A DNA stretch of 41,523 bases from a bacterium. GTDB lineage: Bacteria; Actinomycetota; Acidimicrobiia; Acidimicrobiales; CATQHL01. Numbering within the stretch: the first letter of the stretch is position 1; each line of letters begins with the position of its first letter. Shown piece by piece: positions 33,833 to 39,732 of this stretch. The stretch spans positions 1-41,523 of the forward strand of contig JAPPDX010000035.1 of assembly GCA_028824415.1 (NCBI GenBank), read 5' to 3'. The notes beneath the pieces were generated by a model. The model ran no database searches. It was not told the origin of the DNA and saw nothing but the letters and a program-made list of their open reading frames with translations. A program made the position numbers and the translations under genes.

Positions 33833-33838
33833 TAGGGT
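33833..33838 (+). promoter_or_regulatory. -10 element of tRNA-Sec
   Basis: TAGGGT ends 7 nt before the tRNA-Sec 5' end at 33846. An upstream GGCGCCG-CCCGGCGCC palindrome (about 33813-33830) may end the sigma-factor transcript. Confidence 0.4.
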
Positions 33839-33845
33839 CGCAGAT

Positions 33846-33941
33846 GGAGGTGTCTGAGCGCCTGGTGGGCTCCCCCGCCTTCAAAGCGGGTGGGACGGGC
33901 GATCCCCGTCCGGCGGGTTCGATTCCCGTCCACCTCCGCCA
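33846..33941 (+). tRNA. selC: tRNA-Sec (anticodon TCA)
   Basis: This 96-nt selenocysteine tRNA has the acceptor GGAGGTG pairing with CACCTCC (the eighth bacterial pair appears as a T/C mismatch). The anticodon stem-loop is CCCGC-CTTCAAA-GCGGG with anticodon TCA. The long variable arm is GGACGGG-CGATC-CCCGTCC, and the T-loop is TTCGATT. It encodes discriminator G and CCA (33938-33941). It reads UGA in SECIS-containing messages, with SelA and SelB encoded at 21.3-24.4 kb. The final A of CCA is also the first base of an 86-bp tandem repeat array derived in part from this tRNA. Confidence 0.96.
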
Positions 33942-34370
33942 TTCCCCGATGGGCGATCATCGTCCGGCGACGGCCGCCGTCGTGCGGTGGCCGCCGGCTG
34001 GCACGGGATTCCCGTCCACCTCCGCCATTCCCCGATGGGCGATCATCGTCCGGCGACGGCCGCCGTCGTGCGGTGGCCGCCGGCTGGCACGGGATTCCCG
34101 TCCACCTCCGCCATTCCCCGATGGGCGATCATCGTCCGGCGACGGCCGCCGTCGTGCGGTGGCCGCCGGCTGGCACGGGATTCCCGTCCACCTCCGCCAT
34201 TCCCCGATGGGCGATCATCGTCCGGCGACGGCCGCCGTCGTGCGGTGGCCGCCGGCTGGCACGGGATTCCCGTCCACCTCCGCCATTCCCCGATGGGCGA
34301 TCATCGTCCGGCGACGGCCGCCGTCGTGCGGTGGCCGCCGGCTGGCACGGGATTCCCGTCCACCTCCGCC
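33941..34370 (+). repeat. Five identical 86-bp tandem repeats carrying the tRNA-Sec 3' tail
   Basis: Five perfect head-to-tail units start at 33941, 34027, 34113, 34199 and 34285. Each ends with the last 20 nt before the terminal A of tRNA-Sec (ending CCACCTCCGCC), and each is followed by A, so every unit recreates the CCA end. Near the start of each unit, GGGCGATCATCGTCCGGCG matches the variable-arm region of the tRNA at 17 of 19 positions. Between them lies GC-rich sequence of about 35 bp with a CGACGG-CCG-CCGTCG hairpin. All three forward frames are stop-free across the array. It is analogous in layout to the tRNA-tail repeats of the E. coli tyrT locus. Confidence 0.95.
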
Positions 34371-34373
34371 AGC

Positions 34374-34401
34374 TTGCGACCGGAAATCACGGTCGTATAC
34401 T
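34374..34401 (+). promoter_or_regulatory. Strong promoter of the 24-residue peptide
   Basis: TTGCGA (34374-34379) and TATACT (34396-34401) are separated by 16 bp. TATACT is among the best -10 matches in the window. It ends 8 nt before ATG 34410, so the message is leaderless or nearly so. It begins 4 bp after the repeat array. Confidence 0.6.
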
Positions 34402-34409
34402 CCCGTGCA

Positions 34410-34484
34410 ATGAAGAAGTTCTTCCTCTTCGTATTGGTAGCGGTGCTCGTGGCCTGGGTGGCCAAGAAGGTCCGCGAAGTCTGA
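34410..34484 (+). CDS. 24-residue single-pass membrane micropeptide
   Basis: The frame encodes MKKFFLFVLVAVLVAWVAKK followed by VREV. It has a short positive N-terminus, one hydrophobic segment of about 14 residues, and a basic C-terminal end. It has no visible catalytic features, so function is unknown. Support for a real gene is the strong TATACT promoter ending 8 nt before the ATG, AT-richer codons fitting a membrane segment, and a GC-rich hairpin 20 bp after the stop. It resembles the small membrane peptides that act as regulators or toxins, but no antisense RNA or antitoxin was found. Confidence 0.6.
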   Translation: MKKFFLFVLVAVLVAWVAKKVREV

Positions 34485-34503
34485 TCCCCTGATCATCGGG
34501 TCT

Positions 34504-34518
34504 CCCGGCTGAGCCGGG
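34504..34518 (+). terminator. Hairpin after the micropeptide gene
   Basis: CCCGGC-TGA-GCCGGG forms a perfect 6-bp stem 20 bp after the stop codon, without a U-tract. The rest of the 179-bp gap (34485-34663) holds GGCGCC repeats near 34534-34548 and a CGCCC/GGGCG hairpin (34628-34643). It also holds an AGGGGAGG ribosome site for the next gene. No convincing promoter for the pilus operon was seen in it. Confidence 0.35.
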
Positions 34519-34663
34519 CCCGGTCCCGGATTCGGCGCCAGAGGCGCCTGTCAAGTCCAGCGCCGACGGTCCGGCTGACCGGCTGAGGCGCTCACTCGCT
34601 CCGGCTTCCCCCTCAACAGTTCGACGCGCCCGTCGATGGGCGTGCCACCAAGGGGAGGCAGAA

Positions 34664-35374
34664 ATGTATGTTGCGTGCTGGTCGGTGAAGGGTGGTTCGG
34701 GGACGTCGGTCACCGCGGCTCTGGCGGCGCGCCGGTGGGCGGCCACAACCGACGTCGGTGCTCTGCTGGTCGACCTGTGCGGCGACACAGCGGGCCTGTT
34801 GGGGGTACCCGAGCCCGCCACACCCGGTGTCGCAGACTGGTTGAACGTCGGCGACGAGGTGCAGATCGATGCGCTGCGTCGCCTGGAGCGCGAGGTCGCC
34901 TCGGGGCTCTCACTGCTGCACCGCGGGACCGGCGCGCTGTGCCGGACCGATCGGGCGGAGGTGATGGCCCGTGAGTTGGCCGCCGACCATCGGGTCACGG
35001 TCGTGGACGGGGGCTGCCTGTGGCGGCCCGGCGGCGAGGAGACCGGAGGTGTGGCCGCGGGCGCGGTCGCCGATGACATCGACGTCCGTCGCCGGATCGT
35101 CGCCGGAGCGGACCGGTCCTGGCTGGTGACCCGTGCCTGCTTCCTGGCGTTGCGCAGGGCGGCGCGGGCGCCGCTGCAGCCGACCGGTGTGGTGCTGCTC
35201 ACCGAGCCCGGTCGGCCGCTCACCGCAGGTGACGTGGAGGACGTGGTGGGCGCGCCTGTGGTGCTCCGTCTCGACGTCGACCCGTCGGTGGCGCGGGCGG
35301 TGGATGCCGGACTGTTGGCGAGCCGCGTTCCTGCGGCTCTGGACCGGGCGCTGGCTCAGGTCTGCCCGGCATGA
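34664..35374 (+). CDS. TadZ/CpaE/Ssd-like MinD-family protein
   Basis: This 236-residue ParA/MinD-superfamily protein is the first gene of the Tad pilus operon. Such proteins place the pilus machine in the cell. The deviant Walker A near the N-terminus (SVKGGSGTSVTAAL) keeps the signature Lys9, but Thr14 replaces the canonical P-loop Lys, so ATP hydrolysis may be weak or absent. LLVDLCGDTAGLLGVP corresponds to Walker A' and the switch region. No receiver domain is present, unlike CpaE. ATG 34664 has an AGGGGAGG site. Its stop overlaps the TadA start (ATGA). Confidence 0.82.
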   Translation: MYVACWSVKGGSGTSVTAALAARRWAATTDVGALLVDLCGDTAGLLGVPEPATPGVADWLNVGDEVQIDALRRLEREVASGLSLLHRGTGALCRTDRAEVMARELAADHRVTVVDGGCLWRPGGEETGGVAAGAVADDIDVRRRIVAGADRSWLVTRACFLALRRAARAPLQPTGVVLLTEPGRPLTAGDVEDVVGAPVVLRLDVDPSVARAVDAGLLASRVPAALDRALAQVCPA

Positions 35375-36621
35375 GCGGCGGCGAGCGAGGCTCATCCGCG
35401 GGACCGGACCAGATCCTCCGGATGCCCGAAACCCTCACTTGCGCCGGTGGTGAGTCGTTCGCTGCGATCGAACGCGACCTGCACGGCCTCGTCGTGGAGG
35501 CCTGCCTGACGGGCGAGCCGGTGGGTCTCGAGCAGATCAACGAGATGGTGCGCCAGCGTGCGCCGCTGCTGAGTCCCGAGGTCCAGTCGGATCTTGCGCA
35601 ACGTGTGGAGGCTCGCCTCGCCGGTCTGGGCCCGCTCGAGGCCCTGGTCGGGATCGAGGCGGTGACCGACGTCATGGTGAACGGACCCGGCACGGTCTGG
35701 GTGGAGGAGGGTGGAAGGCTGCGCCGCACCGCGGTCACGGTCGGTGAGTCCACGCTGCACCAACTCATCGAGCGAGTCGTGGCACCGCTGGGGCTGCGGG
35801 CCGACCGCACGTCGCCGCTTGTGGATGCCCGGCTTCCCGACGGCTCCCGGGTCAACGTCGTCATGCCGCCTGTGGCCGTCGACGGGCCCTACCTGATCAT
35901 TCGCCGCTTCGGGGCCCGTGTCCTGCGGTTGGAGGACTTCGCCTCCCCGCCGGTGGCGGCGTTGCTGCGCTGGATGGTGTCGGCTCGGGCGAACATCGTC
36001 GTGAGCGGCGGGACCGGGGCCGGCAAGACAACCCTCCTGAACACCATGGCCGCACACATCCCGGCGGACCAGCGGGTCGTGACCGTCGAGGACGCCGCCG
36101 AGTTGGACCTGCAGGCCGCCCACGTCGTTCGCCTCGAGGCGCGGCCGCGCAGCATCGAGGGTCTGGCAGCGGTGACCGTGCGGGACCTTGTGCGCAATGC
36201 GCTGCGCATGCGTCCCGACCGGATCCTTGTCGGCGAGGTCCGGGGGGCGGAGGCGTTCGACATGTTGCAGGCCATGAACACCGGTCACGACGGCTGCCTG
36301 TCCACTTGCCATGCCAACAGTCCGCCGGATGCACTCGGCCGTCTGGAGACGATGGTTCTGATGGCCGGTGGGGGGCTGCCGCTGCCCGCCGTCCGCGATC
36401 AGATCGCCAACGCCGTGGACTTCATCGTCCATCTGGCTCGGGGTCCGGCCGGCACCCGCCGCGTCGCCGGTGTGGCCGAGGTGCGCCGCGACGGCGACCG
36501 GCTCGCCACCCTGGCCGACGGATCGGGACTGCGGGCCCTTCCGGCGGCGCCGCCACGCGCTCTCGATGCACCCCCGGTCGATCCCGCGTGGTTCGACCTG
36601 CAAGGAGGGGGTGGGTCGTGA
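35371..36621 (+). CDS. tadA: TadA/CpaF-family pilus assembly ATPase
   Basis: This 416-residue secretion ATPase powers Tad/Flp pilus assembly on the cytoplasmic side. Motifs: the N-terminal domain with VTDVMVNGPGTVWVEEGGRL and DGSRVNVVMPPVA, Walker A SGGTGAGKTTLLN, the Asp-box EDAAELDL, Walker B RILVGEVRGAEAFD, and the His-box GHDGCLSTCHANS. ATG 35371 overlaps the preceding stop, and its own stop overlaps the GTG of tadB, so translation is coupled throughout. A Pro-rich tail ends the protein. The family assignment is secure. Confidence 0.95.
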   Translation: MSGGERGSSAGPDQILRMPETLTCAGGESFAAIERDLHGLVVEACLTGEPVGLEQINEMVRQRAPLLSPEVQSDLAQRVEARLAGLGPLEALVGIEAVTDVMVNGPGTVWVEEGGRLRRTAVTVGESTLHQLIERVVAPLGLRADRTSPLVDARLPDGSRVNVVMPPVAVDGPYLIIRRFGARVLRLEDFASPPVAALLRWMVSARANIVVSGGTGAGKTTLLNTMAAHIPADQRVVTVEDAAELDLQAAHVVRLEARPRSIEGLAAVTVRDLVRNALRMRPDRILVGEVRGAEAFDMLQAMNTGHDGCLSTCHANSPPDALGRLETMVLMAGGGLPLPAVRDQIANAVDFIVHLARGPAGTRRVAGVAEVRRDGDRLATLADGSGLRALPAAPPRALDAPPVDPAWFDLQGGGGS

Positions 36622-37559
36622 CGAGTGCCCTGGGCTACGCGGTGGCGATCGTGGTGGCGGCGTTGGCGCTGCGCCGCCTGCCGGTTGAGTTGTCCCGCTG
36701 GCGGACCCGGCGGCGCGGTCGGCTGCCCGGCGGCCCGCTTGCGGGCGAGGAGGGGTTCAGCGCGGCGGTCTACCCAACGCATGACCGCCAGGGCGAGTCG
36801 CGTGCAGGTGCGCCGGCCGGCCGCCTGCGCCGCCGGTTGCGGCGCGCCCTGGACGACGCCGCCGTGGTGAGCGGGGAGTCCCGCGCCGTCGCCCTCTGGG
36901 GAGCCGCTGCCGGGTTGGGGTGCCTCGGAGGTCTGTTCCTGGCAGCGGCGCCAGGCGCCGGGGTCGGTGCCGCCGCCGGCCTGATCGGACCACCCGCGGC
37001 GTTGTGGGCGGCGCGTCACCGGCGGGCGCGGCTGGTGGTCGAGGCATTGCCGGACTTCCTCGAGCGGGTCGCCCGGTCGCTGCGGGCCGGCGTGTCCACG
37101 GTGGCCGCTCTGGAGGAGGTTCTCCCGGCGACCGGCCCACTCGGCTCGGATCTCCGCAGGGTGCTGGCGGACGTCAGGGCGGGCAGCCCGCTGCCCGCGG
37201 CGCTCGACGGTTGGTGTGACCGTTGCCGGCTGGTGGAGGTGAACCTGGCGGCCGCGGCTCTCTCCATCGGGGTCAGCACCGGTGGCCGCCGGGCGCCCGC
37301 GGTCGACGGTGTGGCGGCCACGCTGCGCGGGAGGCGAGCCACCCGGCGCGAGGTCGCCTCGCTGGCCCAGCAGGGTCGCCTGTCGGGCCTGCTGGTCGCT
37401 CTGCTGCCGGTCTGCTTCCTCGGGCTGTCGGCCATGGTCGACAGCGACTCGGTCACGGCGCTCTACGGCACGCCCGTGGGGATGGTGTGCCTCGTCTCAG
37501 GCGGTGTCCTGAACGTCGCGGCCTTCGCCTGGATGCACAGGATCACGCGGCTCCCGTGA
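36618..37559 (+). CDS. tadB: TadB-like inner-membrane pilus platform protein (GspF/T2SSF domain)
   Basis: This 313-residue membrane protein has an N-terminal membrane segment (ALGYAVAIVVAALAL) and a basic cytoplasmic loop. A membrane pair near residues 95-130 follows, then a T2SSF domain (VEALPDFLERVARSLRAGVS, LAAAALSIGVSTGGR) and two C-terminal segments (LSGLLVALLPVCFLGLSAMV, GMVCLVSGGVLNVAAFAWM). It forms the platform on which TadA acts, together with TadC. GTG 36618 overlaps the tadA stop, with AAGGAGG 10 nt upstream. It overlaps the next gene in the same way. Confidence 0.88.
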   Translation: MTSALGYAVAIVVAALALRRLPVELSRWRTRRRGRLPGGPLAGEEGFSAAVYPTHDRQGESRAGAPAGRLRRRLRRALDDAAVVSGESRAVALWGAAAGLGCLGGLFLAAAPGAGVGAAAGLIGPPAALWAARHRRARLVVEALPDFLERVARSLRAGVSTVAALEEVLPATGPLGSDLRRVLADVRAGSPLPAALDGWCDRCRLVEVNLAAAALSIGVSTGGRRAPAVDGVAATLRGRRATRREVASLAQQGRLSGLLVALLPVCFLGLSAMVDSDSVTALYGTPVGMVCLVSGGVLNVAAFAWMHRITRLP

Positions 37560-38332
37560 CCTTCCTGGCGGCGGCCTGGGGGTTCGCGCTGCTGTGGGGC
37601 GCATTGCTGGTGCATCCCCGGTCGACGGCGGTGCGGGCACGCCTCGGGGTGGGGTTCCCCGCCAGGTCTCGCCGCCGCGCCCGGCCGGTGGAGTCGCTGG
37701 GGCGGACCCTGCGTGCGACCGCCGGGCGCCCGCCGGATGCCGGAGCCGACCGCCGGGCGGGATCGGTGGTGGTGGCCCTGTTTGCAGGGGCCGTCATCGA
37801 TATCTCGCTGGGCCTGGCGGTCGCAGCGGTGACTTGGTTCGTGCTGCGTCGGCGAGCCGCAAGCCGTCGGCGCAGGGAGGCGGATGCGGTTCTGGCAGAA
37901 CTGCCTGAGGCGGTGGACCTGTTCGCGCTCGCTGCCAGCGCCGGACTGAGCGTGCGGCTCGCCACCGAGGCGGTGGCACCTCGTCTCGGGGGACCGATCG
38001 GGCGGGCGCTCGACCGGGCGGTCCAACAGATGCGCTTGGGCGTCGAGGTGGCGGAGGCTCTCGACGCGCTCACCCGCGTTCCGGCAGGAGATGCGTTGCG
38101 ACTCCTGGTGCGTCCCCTCACCGACTCCCTGCGCTACGGCTCCGCGCTCGGGCCCGCGCTCGAGAGGGCCGCGGCGGTGGCTCGCGCCGAGCGAAGCCGG
38201 CAGGCCGAGGCGGCCGCCCGGCGGATCCCGCTTCGCCTGCTCTTCCCGCTGACCTTCTGCGTCCTCCCGGCGTTCGTGCTGCTGACGATCGTGCCAACCG
38301 TGGCGCAGTCGCTGGAACTCGTGCGGTTCTGA
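37556..38332 (+). CDS. tadC: TadC-like inner-membrane pilus platform protein
   Basis: This 258-residue T2SSF-domain protein is the partner platform subunit to TadB. A membrane segment at the N-terminus (FLAAAWGFALLWGALLV) is followed by a basic loop, VVVALFAGAVIDISLGLAVA, then the conserved ELPEAVDLFALAASAGLSVR and ALRLLVRPLTDSLRYGSALG. The C-terminal membrane segment is LLFPLTFCVLPAFVLLTIVP. GTG 37556 overlaps the tadB stop (GTGA). The pilin gene starts 57 bp later. Confidence 0.88.
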   Translation: MTFLAAAWGFALLWGALLVHPRSTAVRARLGVGFPARSRRRARPVESLGRTLRATAGRPPDAGADRRAGSVVVALFAGAVIDISLGLAVAAVTWFVLRRRAASRRRREADAVLAELPEAVDLFALAASAGLSVRLATEAVAPRLGGPIGRALDRAVQQMRLGVEVAEALDALTRVPAGDALRLLVRPLTDSLRYGSALGPALERAAAVARAERSRQAEAAARRIPLRLLFPLTFCVLPAFVLLTIVPTVAQSLELVRF

Positions 38333-38389
38333 CGCGATCTCAACCCCGACCTCGACCCGCCATTCAACCCACAACCAGGAGGATCCACC

Positions 38390-38611
38390 ATGACCAGAGG
38401 TTCAACCACCATCCGGCCGCCGCGGCCTGTGCCCGGTCGCCGGCTGCTCCGGCGGGCCGCCGAGTCAGGCCAGGCCACGGCGGAATACGCCCTCGTGCTG
38501 CTCGGCGTCTCACTGATCGCTGTGCTCGTCCTGGACTGGGCGCGCAACACGAACATGGTGAGCCGCCTGCTCAACGCGGTGTTCCGATCGATCAGCAAGC
38601 TGATTACGTGA
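38390..38611 (+). CDS. flp: Flp-type pilin / DUF4244-like small membrane protein
   Basis: This 73-residue prepilin has a basic leader (RPVPGRRLLRRAAESG) followed by the class IVb cleavage and pilin motif G|QATAEYALV, where the Glu and Tyr at +5/+6 match Flp pilins. The hydrophobic segment LVLLGVSLIAVLVLDWA comes next, then a short C-terminal part ending SISKLIT. It is expected to be cleaved by a prepilin peptidase and polymerised as the pilus subunit. AGGAGG precedes ATG 38390. The stop overlaps the start of the TadE-like gene. No prepilin peptidase gene is in the window. Confidence 0.87.
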   Translation: MTRGSTTIRPPRPVPGRRLLRRAAESGQATAEYALVLLGVSLIAVLVLDWARNTNMVSRLLNAVFRSISKLIT

Positions 38612-39015
38612 AGCGGCGCGGCACCGGCGCCATCTGCGGCCCCGGTGCCCGGCAAGCCCAGCAGGGACAGGCGACCGTTGAGTTGGCGCTGCTGATGCCG
38701 CTCCTGATGGTCGTGGCGCTGTTCCTGGCGCAGCTGGCGCTGGCGGCGCGCGACCAGATCATGGTGACCCACAGTGCCCGCGAGGCGGCCCGCGCCGTAG
38801 CCGTCAGCAACGACGCCGGCGTGGCGAGGACCGCGGCGCTGGCGGCCTCGCGTCTGGACCCGCAGCGCCTGCGGGTACACGTCGAGGAGCCGCCGGGCAC
38901 CGCCAACGTCGCAGTTCGCCTGGATTATCGCTCGCCGGTGCGGTTCGCCCCCCTGGGGATCGTGCTGGACGATCTGGTCCTGTCGGGCGAGGCGATCATG
39001 CGGAGCGAACGCTGA
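38608..39015 (+). CDS. TadE-like pseudopilin
   Basis: This 135-residue protein has a prepilin-type N-terminus: a leader ending QQG, then QATVELALLMPLLMVVALFL, with Glu at +5, as in TadE/TadF pseudopilins. A globular domain of about 85 residues follows (REAARAVAVSNDAG, NVAVRLDYRSPVRF). TadE proteins are minor pilins needed for pilus assembly. GTG 38608 overlaps the flp stop (GTGA). It is the last gene of the Tad operon here; TadF, secretin-like and TadV genes are absent. Confidence 0.87.
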   Translation: MKRRGTGAICGPGARQAQQGQATVELALLMPLLMVVALFLAQLALAARDQIMVTHSAREAARAVAVSNDAGVARTAALAASRLDPQRLRVHVEEPPGTANVAVRLDYRSPVRFAPLGIVLDDLVLSGEAIMRSER

Positions 39016-39058
39016 ACGGCTTCGTACCAAACGCGCCGCGGCCCGAGCGCGCCGTTTC

Positions 39059-39064
39059 GATACT
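39059..39064 (+). promoter_or_regulatory. Possible -10 element of the RsbW-like gene
   Basis: GATACT lies about 46 nt upstream of ATG 39111. The 95-bp gap after the TadE-like gene contains no other promoter-like sequence. The gene could still be read from the Tad operon. Confidence 0.3.
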
Positions 39065-39110
39065 GTGAACCGGACAGGAGTCAGCCCCTTCGGACCCGGG
39101 ACACTCGCTG

Positions 39111-39557
39111 ATGGCGGCAGCACACGACCGCGGCGACGCGGTGGAGATCAAGATCCCGCCGCGTACCGAGTACGTGGCGATGGTGCGACGCTTCGTCACC
39201 GAGGTCGTCGCCCGGCAGGCCGGGGTGGACGTGCAGCGCCTCGAGGACCTGCGGGTCGCAGTCTCCGAGGCCGTCACCAACGCCGTCGCCGCACACGCCG
39301 CGCGCCGCATCTCCGCACCGATCAGGATCTGCTGCGTTCGAGGTCCGGGACGGGTCGAGATCGGCGTCTACGACCGTGGCGGGGGATTCGATCCGGCGAC
39401 GGTGCCCGATCCCCCCGATCCGACCGACCCTCACAGATTGGATACCGAGAAGGGCATGGGCCTGTGGCTGATGCGGGTTATGTCAGACGACCACTCCATC
39501 GCCACGAGCCGTCGCGGCACCGAGGTACGGCTGGTGGTGCACACCTCGGCGGGCTAG
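39111..39557 (+). CDS. RsbW/SpoIIAB-like serine kinase, anti-sigma regulatory factor
   Basis: This 148-residue GHKL-ATPase domain protein has the N-box EAVTNAVAAH, the G1 box VYDRGGGFDP and the G2 box GMGLWLMRVM. Single-domain proteins of this type phosphorylate a STAS partner and may sequester a sigma factor. The only STAS gene seen is at 19091. No PP2C phosphatase or sigma-B-type factor is adjacent. ATG 39111 lacks a clear ribosome site, so the start is less certain; a GTG shortly upstream is in another frame. A GTGCCC-GCG-GGGCAC hairpin lies 43 bp after the stop. Confidence 0.88.
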   Translation: MAAAHDRGDAVEIKIPPRTEYVAMVRRFVTEVVARQAGVDVQRLEDLRVAVSEAVTNAVAAHAARRISAPIRICCVRGPGRVEIGVYDRGGGFDPATVPDPPDPTDPHRLDTEKGMGLWLMRVMSDDHSIATSRRGTEVRLVVHTSAG

Positions 39558-39599
39558 CCGGCGGGCCAAGCGTGTTGTCGGGTCGGCCAAGCGCAGCAG

Positions 39600-39614
39600 G
39601 TGCCCGCGGGGCAC
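39600..39614 (+). terminator. Hairpin after the RsbW-like gene
   Basis: GTGCCC-GCG-GGGCAC is a perfect 6-bp stem in the 175-bp gap between the RsbW-like gene and nhaA. It has no U-tract. Downstream, TAGCGT (39692-39697) is a possible -10 for nhaA, about 35 nt before its ATG. Confidence 0.3.
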
Positions 39615-39732
39615 ACGATCGTCGCCCCCGGCCACCGTACGCGTCGCCGCCCGATCCCGTGCCTGCGGGGTCGGTGGGGCGGGTGAGCCGCTAGCGTGCC
39701 AGAGTCGTCGGGAGAGTCTGTCGGGAACAGTC

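Noticed and set aside
33941-34370. CRISPR array
   Set aside because: Units are contiguous and identical over all 86 bp with no variable spacers, no cas genes are near, and the units derive from the adjacent tRNA-Sec.
34485-34663. c-di-GMP riboswitch upstream of the Tad operon
   Set aside because: The expected GEMM core elements were not found; only simple GC hairpins and a ribosome site are visible.
36306-36617. Upstream extension of the TadB frame
   Set aside because: It overlaps the certain tadA coding region in another frame; GTG 36618 with GTGA overlap is the natural start.
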